Below, one piece after another: positions 61,056-64,000 of a stretch of 64,000 nucleotides of DNA. The stretch lies in the NCBI RefSeq assembly GCF_003635165.1, contig NZ_ML058597.1, forward strand, positions 1,226,916 through 1,290,915, read 5' to 3'. Every line of letters begins with the position of its first letter. Position 1 is the first letter of the stretch. The notes below the pieces were generated by a model, which saw only the letters and a list, made by a program, of their open reading frames with translations, was not told the origin of the DNA and did not search any database. A program made the position numbers and the translations under genes. Source of the stretch: Burkholderia sp. Nafp2/4-1b (GTDB lineage: Bacteria; Pseudomonadota; Gammaproteobacteria; Burkholderiales; Burkholderiaceae).

Positions 61056-61952
61056 ATGGAATATATCGATACCTTGCGCCTCTTCCGCGCCATCGTCGAA
61101 GCGAAGAACTTCCGTCGTGCCGGGCAAATGATGGACCTCTCGCCGTCGGTCGTTTCGCGATCGATCGCGGCGCTGGAAGAGCGTCTCGGTTTGAGACTCT
61201 TTCATCGCACCACGCGTCAGCTTTCGTTGACCGAGGTCGGCGAGCATTTTTACGACGGTTCTTGCCGAATCCTCGATGATCTCGATCGTCTCGAAGCGGA
61301 GACGGCAGGCCACGGGCGCGTGCCTGCCGGCGTACTTCGCCTCGTTGCACACACCACAGCGACGATGACATGGCTCCCGGCCCTGACCTCGTCGTTCAAG
61401 CGCAAGCATCCGAAGATCGCGCTCGACGTCACGTTGACGGAACGTCCGGTAGACCTGACGGCAGAGGGTTACGACCTCGGTATCGTCATGCCGTTCATGT
61501 TGACGACCGATCTCGCGGTCACACGGCTTCTTCAGCGTTTTCGGCTGGTTCTCGTCACGACCGAGCGTTACCTCCAGGGCCGCTCTCGGCCTCAACGCCC
61601 AGCCGATCTCGCAGCGCATGTGTTCGTGACCGTGCCGCCGTCGATGCACAAGCCGATCGTGAACTTTCGAGTCGGAAACGAAACGGTGGCCGTCCCGATC
61701 AACTACGAAATCGCGTCGAACAATCCGGTATTCAATCGCGATGTCGTACTCGAAGGCTTTGGCGTCGCTCTGCTGCCGATGAGTCTTGTCGAGCAAGACA
61801 TCAAGACCGGGCGCCTCGTCCGGTTGCTGGAGCAGTTCGAGATCACCGATACCGTTGCAGAGATCAGGTTGGCCTACATCGGGCGGGCATTGCTGCCGGC
61901 GAAGGTACGGGCGTTCATCGAACACACCGTGGAATTTTTCGAGGCTACCTGA
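61056..61952 (+). CDS. LysR-family transcriptional regulator
   Basis: 298 residues from ATG 61056 (MEYIDTLRLFRAIVEAKNF). Helix-turn-helix RAGQMMDLSPSVVSRSIAALEERLG; RTTRQLSLTEVGEHFYDGSC; effector domain from GVLRLVAHTTATMTWLPALTS. An in-frame ATG at 60981 lies inside the promoter and is rejected. Weaker codon bias than the other LysR genes here. No divergent partner; neighbours are small unknown genes, so its target is unclear. Confidence 0.9.
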   Translation: MEYIDTLRLFRAIVEAKNFRRAGQMMDLSPSVVSRSIAALEERLGLRLFHRTTRQLSLTEVGEHFYDGSCRILDDLDRLEAETAGHGRVPAGVLRLVAHTTATMTWLPALTSSFKRKHPKIALDVTLTERPVDLTAEGYDLGIVMPFMLTTDLAVTRLLQRFRLVLVTTERYLQGRSRPQRPADLAAHVFVTVPPSMHKPIVNFRVGNETVAVPINYEIASNNPVFNRDVVLEGFGVALLPMSLVEQDIKTGRLVRLLEQFEITDTVAEIRLAYIGRALLPAKVRAFIEHTVEFFEAT

Positions 61953-62251
61953 GCCTTCGATCGCAATCCGGTTGGCTTGCCAATGCGAATGGGGCGATCG
62001 CATGAGCTTGAGCTCGATTTTTGGCGATGCGGGAAACGCTTGGCGCGGAGTACGTGCCAGAAACTGCATCCAACCATCGGGTGAACGATATGGCTTTGCG
62101 CAAAGCAGTCCGCACTCAACGTCCTGCCCCCTTCAGACAGCTTTGCCGCTTTTCCATTTCCCAGCCACTTCTGTAGTCGATATTGGCGACTGCTGATTGA
62201 CACGGCCGTGCGTCAGGAAAGGCCATCGCCTTTCATGGATCACCCAACACC

Positions 62252-62608
62252 ATGCAAAAAACCCTCGGACTTGCCATCGCAATCCTGCTCGCCGTCGCCG
62301 CTGTTGCGCTGTGGATCCTGCTCGCCCGGTTCGAACCCTCCATCAAGTCCGCCATCGAGACGCAAGGCGCGCTTGCGAGCGAGACGCAGGTGCTCGTGGG
62401 TAGCGTCGAATTCTCGCCCTTGACCGGCGTGGGTGAACTCGATGGACTAACCGTGAGCAACCCCGCAGGTTTCTCTTCGCCCTACGCCGTTGTGGCGGAC
62501 CGTATCGCTTTGCACGTGGAGACCGGCTCAATTCTCGGCAGCGGCCATCTCCACCCCCGCCCCCGCCCGGCCTGCCCTTGCCGCCCCCTCCTGGCTTTTA
62601 GCGCATGA
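62252..62608 (+). pseudogene. AsmA-like membrane protein gene, truncated
   Basis: MQKTLGLAIAILLAVAAVALWILLA anchor then FEPSIKSAIETQGALASETQ, VLVGSVEFSPLTGVGELDGL and VSNPAGFSSPYAVVADRIAL, the start of a small AsmA-like envelope protein (normally about 200 residues or more). After LHVETGSILGSG (about 62541) the frame enters a C-rich tract and gives HLHPRPRPACPCRPLL to a stop at 62606. So the 3' half is missing and has been replaced by unrelated DNA at a junction with the hydrogenase-like cluster. Confidence 0.75.
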
Positions 62609-62730
62609 CCGGACCACTGCAACTCAGTCCCGATCGGAACGGCATCGCGGCCCAGATCACGACGGCCACGATGGCCGTGAACGGGATGGCGGTGTAGCAC
62701 AGGTATCGCACACTGAAGGATTGCGACGGG
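62598..62730 (-). pseudogene. possible fragment of a membrane protein
   Basis: The minus strand reads VRYLCYTAIPFTAIVAVVIW then AAMPFRSGLSC to a TAA at 62598-62600, preceded by an in-frame TGA upstream. It looks like one membrane helix and tail, without a start codon or ribosome site. It may be the remnant of a gene between the AsmA-like gene and the hydrogenase-like genes, or chance. Confidence 0.3.
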
Positions 62731-62738
62731 CATCCGCT

Positions 62739-63254
62739 TCAATCTCCGCGTGACCGGCAAGCGGTCAAAATGCCGCGCAGCAAATCGATCGGAGAAGGCG
62801 GACATCCGGGGATGGTCACATCGACCGGCAGGACCGACGAAACGGGACCGCACACCGCATAGCTGTCGGCAAAGATGCCGCCCGTGCACGCGCACTCGCC
62901 GGCTGCGACGACCAGTTTCGGCGCCGGTGTAGCGTCGTACGCGGCCAGCACGGCTGCCTTCATGTTCAGCGTGACGGGACCGGTCACGAGCAGCAGATCC
63001 GCATGGCGCGGGCTGGCGACGAATTTGATCCCGAGCCCTTCGATGTTGTAGTACGGGTTGTTCAGCGCGTGGATCTCCAGTTCGCAACCGTTGCACGAAC
63101 CCGCGTCGATCTGCCGGATGCACAATGCGCGGCCGAGCAGATCGAGAATGTCCTGACGAATCTGCTGCGCCTCGTGCCGCCAGCCAGCTTCGGTCGTCGG
63201 CACGGGTTCGTCGGGAAATTCAGTGCGCGCGAATTGACGGATGAGTTGCCACAT
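62739..63254 (-). CDS. NuoB/HyfI-like Fe-S subunit of group 4 hydrogenase-related complex
   Basis: 171 residues. All four ligands for the proximal [4Fe-4S] cluster are seen: GSCNGCELE, GECACTGG and TIPGCPPSP. VASPRHADLLLVTGPVTLNM is shared by NuoB and the small subunits of formate hydrogenlyase-type (HycG/HyfI) enzymes. Cytosolic, passes electrons within a membrane-bound complex. Its ATG overlaps the stop of the NuoD-like gene (TGATG), so they are translated together. Confidence 0.92.
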   Translation of the reverse strand: MWQLIRQFARTEFPDEPVPTTEAGWRHEAQQIRQDILDLLGRALCIRQIDAGSCNGCELEIHALNNPYYNIEGLGIKFVASPRHADLLLVTGPVTLNMKAAVLAAYDATPAPKLVVAAGECACTGGIFADSYAVCGPVSSVLPVDVTIPGCPPSPIDLLRGILTACRSRGD

Positions 63255-64000
63255 CAGAGATCGTGCCCCGCGTAGTTCAGGTTGAACGATTTATTGATCA
63301 GCGGGAAATCGGGAACGATGTTGCCGATGATCGCGTGCTCGAGCGCCGGCCAGTTCTGCCAGGACGGATCGTGGCAATGGCAGCGCGCGACGGCATCGCC
63401 CGCTGCCATCTCGAGCGCGACGAATACGTCGCCGCGCCAGCCCTCCACCCAGCCGACTCCTCTGGATCGCACCGCTGCGGGTGTGACGTCGGTGGCGATC
63501 GGCCCTTCCGGAAGATTCGCCAGCAGTTCACCTATCAGACGCAGCGACTCGTCGATTTCCGCAAACCGCACGGCGACCCGCGCGGCAACGTCGCCGCGCG
63601 CATCGCTTGCCACCTCGACGGCCAGGTCGCGGTAAGGGGCCGGCCGCAGGTTCGCGCGCACGTCGAATGTCTGGCCGCTGGCGCGGGCGGCCATGCCGCG
63701 CACGCCGAAATGCGCGACGACGTCGGCATTCAATCGGCCGGTTCCGAGAAACCGGTCCTGCAGCCCGGACTGGTCCTCGTAGATCTTGCGCATCACGTGC
63801 ACGTCGCGTGCGATGCGTTCGCACTGTTCGGTGAGGACCGCCGCGTCCTCCGGATCAATGTCGACGGCCAACCCGCCCGGTACGATTCGGTCCATCAGGT
63901 ATCGGTGCCCGAAGATCCCGCCGTTGGTCCGTATCCAGTTCTCCTTGAGCCGCGAGAACTGCGCGAGACCGAACGCGAATCCGGCATCGTTGCCGAGCGC
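63254..64000 (-). CDS. NuoD/HyfG-like large subunit of group 4 hydrogenase-related complex, C-terminal part
   Basis: The frame is open to the window end, so the N-terminus is missing; 248 residues seen. LGNDAGFAFGLAQFSRLKE, GGIFGHRYLMDRIVPGGLAV, RDLAVEVASDARGDVAARVAVRFAEI and EGWRGDVFVALEMAAGDAVA match the NuoD/HycE family. The C-terminus RCHCHDPSWQNWPALEHAII ... NKSFNLNYAGHDL lacks the DPCxxC motif that binds Ni-Fe in true hydrogenases; the matching site reads NLNYAG. The N-terminal Cys pair cannot be checked. So it may be a non-hydrogenase relative of complex I. Confidence 0.9.
   Translation of the reverse strand, partial: ALGNDAGFAFGLAQFSRLKENWIRTNGGIFGHRYLMDRIVPGGLAVDIDPEDAAVLTEQCERIARDVHVMRKIYEDQSGLQDRFLGTGRLNADVVAHFGVRGMAARASGQTFDVRANLRPAPYRDLAVEVASDARGDVAARVAVRFAEIDESLRLIGELLANLPEGPIATDVTPAAVRSRGVGWVEGWRGDVFVALEMAAGDAVARCHCHDPSWQNWPALEHAIIGNIVPDFPLINKSFNLNYAGHDL

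Noticed and set aside
62482..63123. 213-codon minus-strand frame overlapping the NuoB-like gene
   Set aside because: Shadow frame; the overlapping frame carries all Fe-S ligands.
1..64000. tRNA, rRNA, CRISPR arrays, riboswitches, prophage genes
   Set aside because: Looked for by eye; no cloverleaf, rRNA signature, spaced direct repeats or phage structural genes were seen. A covariance-model search would be decisive.

Overview
The window reads as GC-rich (roughly two-thirds G+C) chromosome of a Burkholderia, most likely of the cepacia complex. The signs are strong G/C bias at third codon positions, many LysR regulators in divergent pairs, a complete Tad/Flp pilus locus, an mmsA-mmsB valine pathway, sulfonate transporters with TauD-type dioxygenases, and several small proteins typical of that genus. 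The species call is inference. No rRNA, tRNA, CRISPR array, replication origin or intact insertion sequence was seen.

Layout. 1-4.4 kb: end of a TonB-dependent receptor, then a leftward DUF969-DUF979-DUF2891 operon with a structured leader. 4.4-9.2 kb: a c-di-GMP block with wspF (CheB-like), wspR (GGDEF) and a convergent GAF-PAS-GGDEF-EAL protein. 9.4-13 kb: LysR/isochorismatase-family pair, small hypotheticals, and a type II haloacid dehalogenase gene broken by an in-frame TAG. 13.1-18.1 kb: LysR, MHS transporter, mmsA, mmsB (valine/methylmalonate-semialdehyde catabolism) with a palindrome in the divergent promoter region. 18-24.5 kb: small envelope proteins, an Asp/Glu/hydantoin racemase-family enzyme, LysR, and a NitT/TauT-type binding protein. 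24.8-27.2 kb: a GT2 glycosyltransferase and a polytopic GT87-like protein. 27.1-37.7 kb: leftward flp-tad operon (pilin, prepilin peptidase, CpaB, secretin, CpaD-like lipoprotein, TadZ, TadA, TadB, TadC, TadD, TadE, TadG), mostly chained by 4-base start/stop overlaps; cpaB appears to carry a frameshift that fuses its frame to the secretin gene. 38.4-48.1 kb: sulfonate-type ABC system with two permeases, two TauD-family dioxygenases, an orphan dipeptide-type binding protein, DUF427, and a second SsuA-like binding protein. 48.1-54.9 kb: glycolipid-binding-like protein, Fe-dependent alcohol dehydrogenase, ABM monooxygenase, SDR/LysR pair, NCS2 purine permease, Nudix hydrolase and a small protein. 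55-62.6 kb: a region with weaker codon bias holding an MHYT-GGDEF-EAL protein, small exported proteins, an IS4-type transposase remnant, a LysR gene and a truncated AsmA-like gene. 62.7-64 kb: start of a leftward group 4 hydrogenase/complex I-like cluster, of which only the NuoB-like subunit and the end of the NuoD-like subunit are visible.

Functional themes. Three c-di-GMP proteins and a complete Tad pilus point to control of surface attachment. The 38-48 kb block points to scavenging of organosulfur compounds. The right end shows decay and junctions (transposase remnant, AsmA gene cut short, hydrogenase-like cluster) that suggest past insertion or rearrangement.
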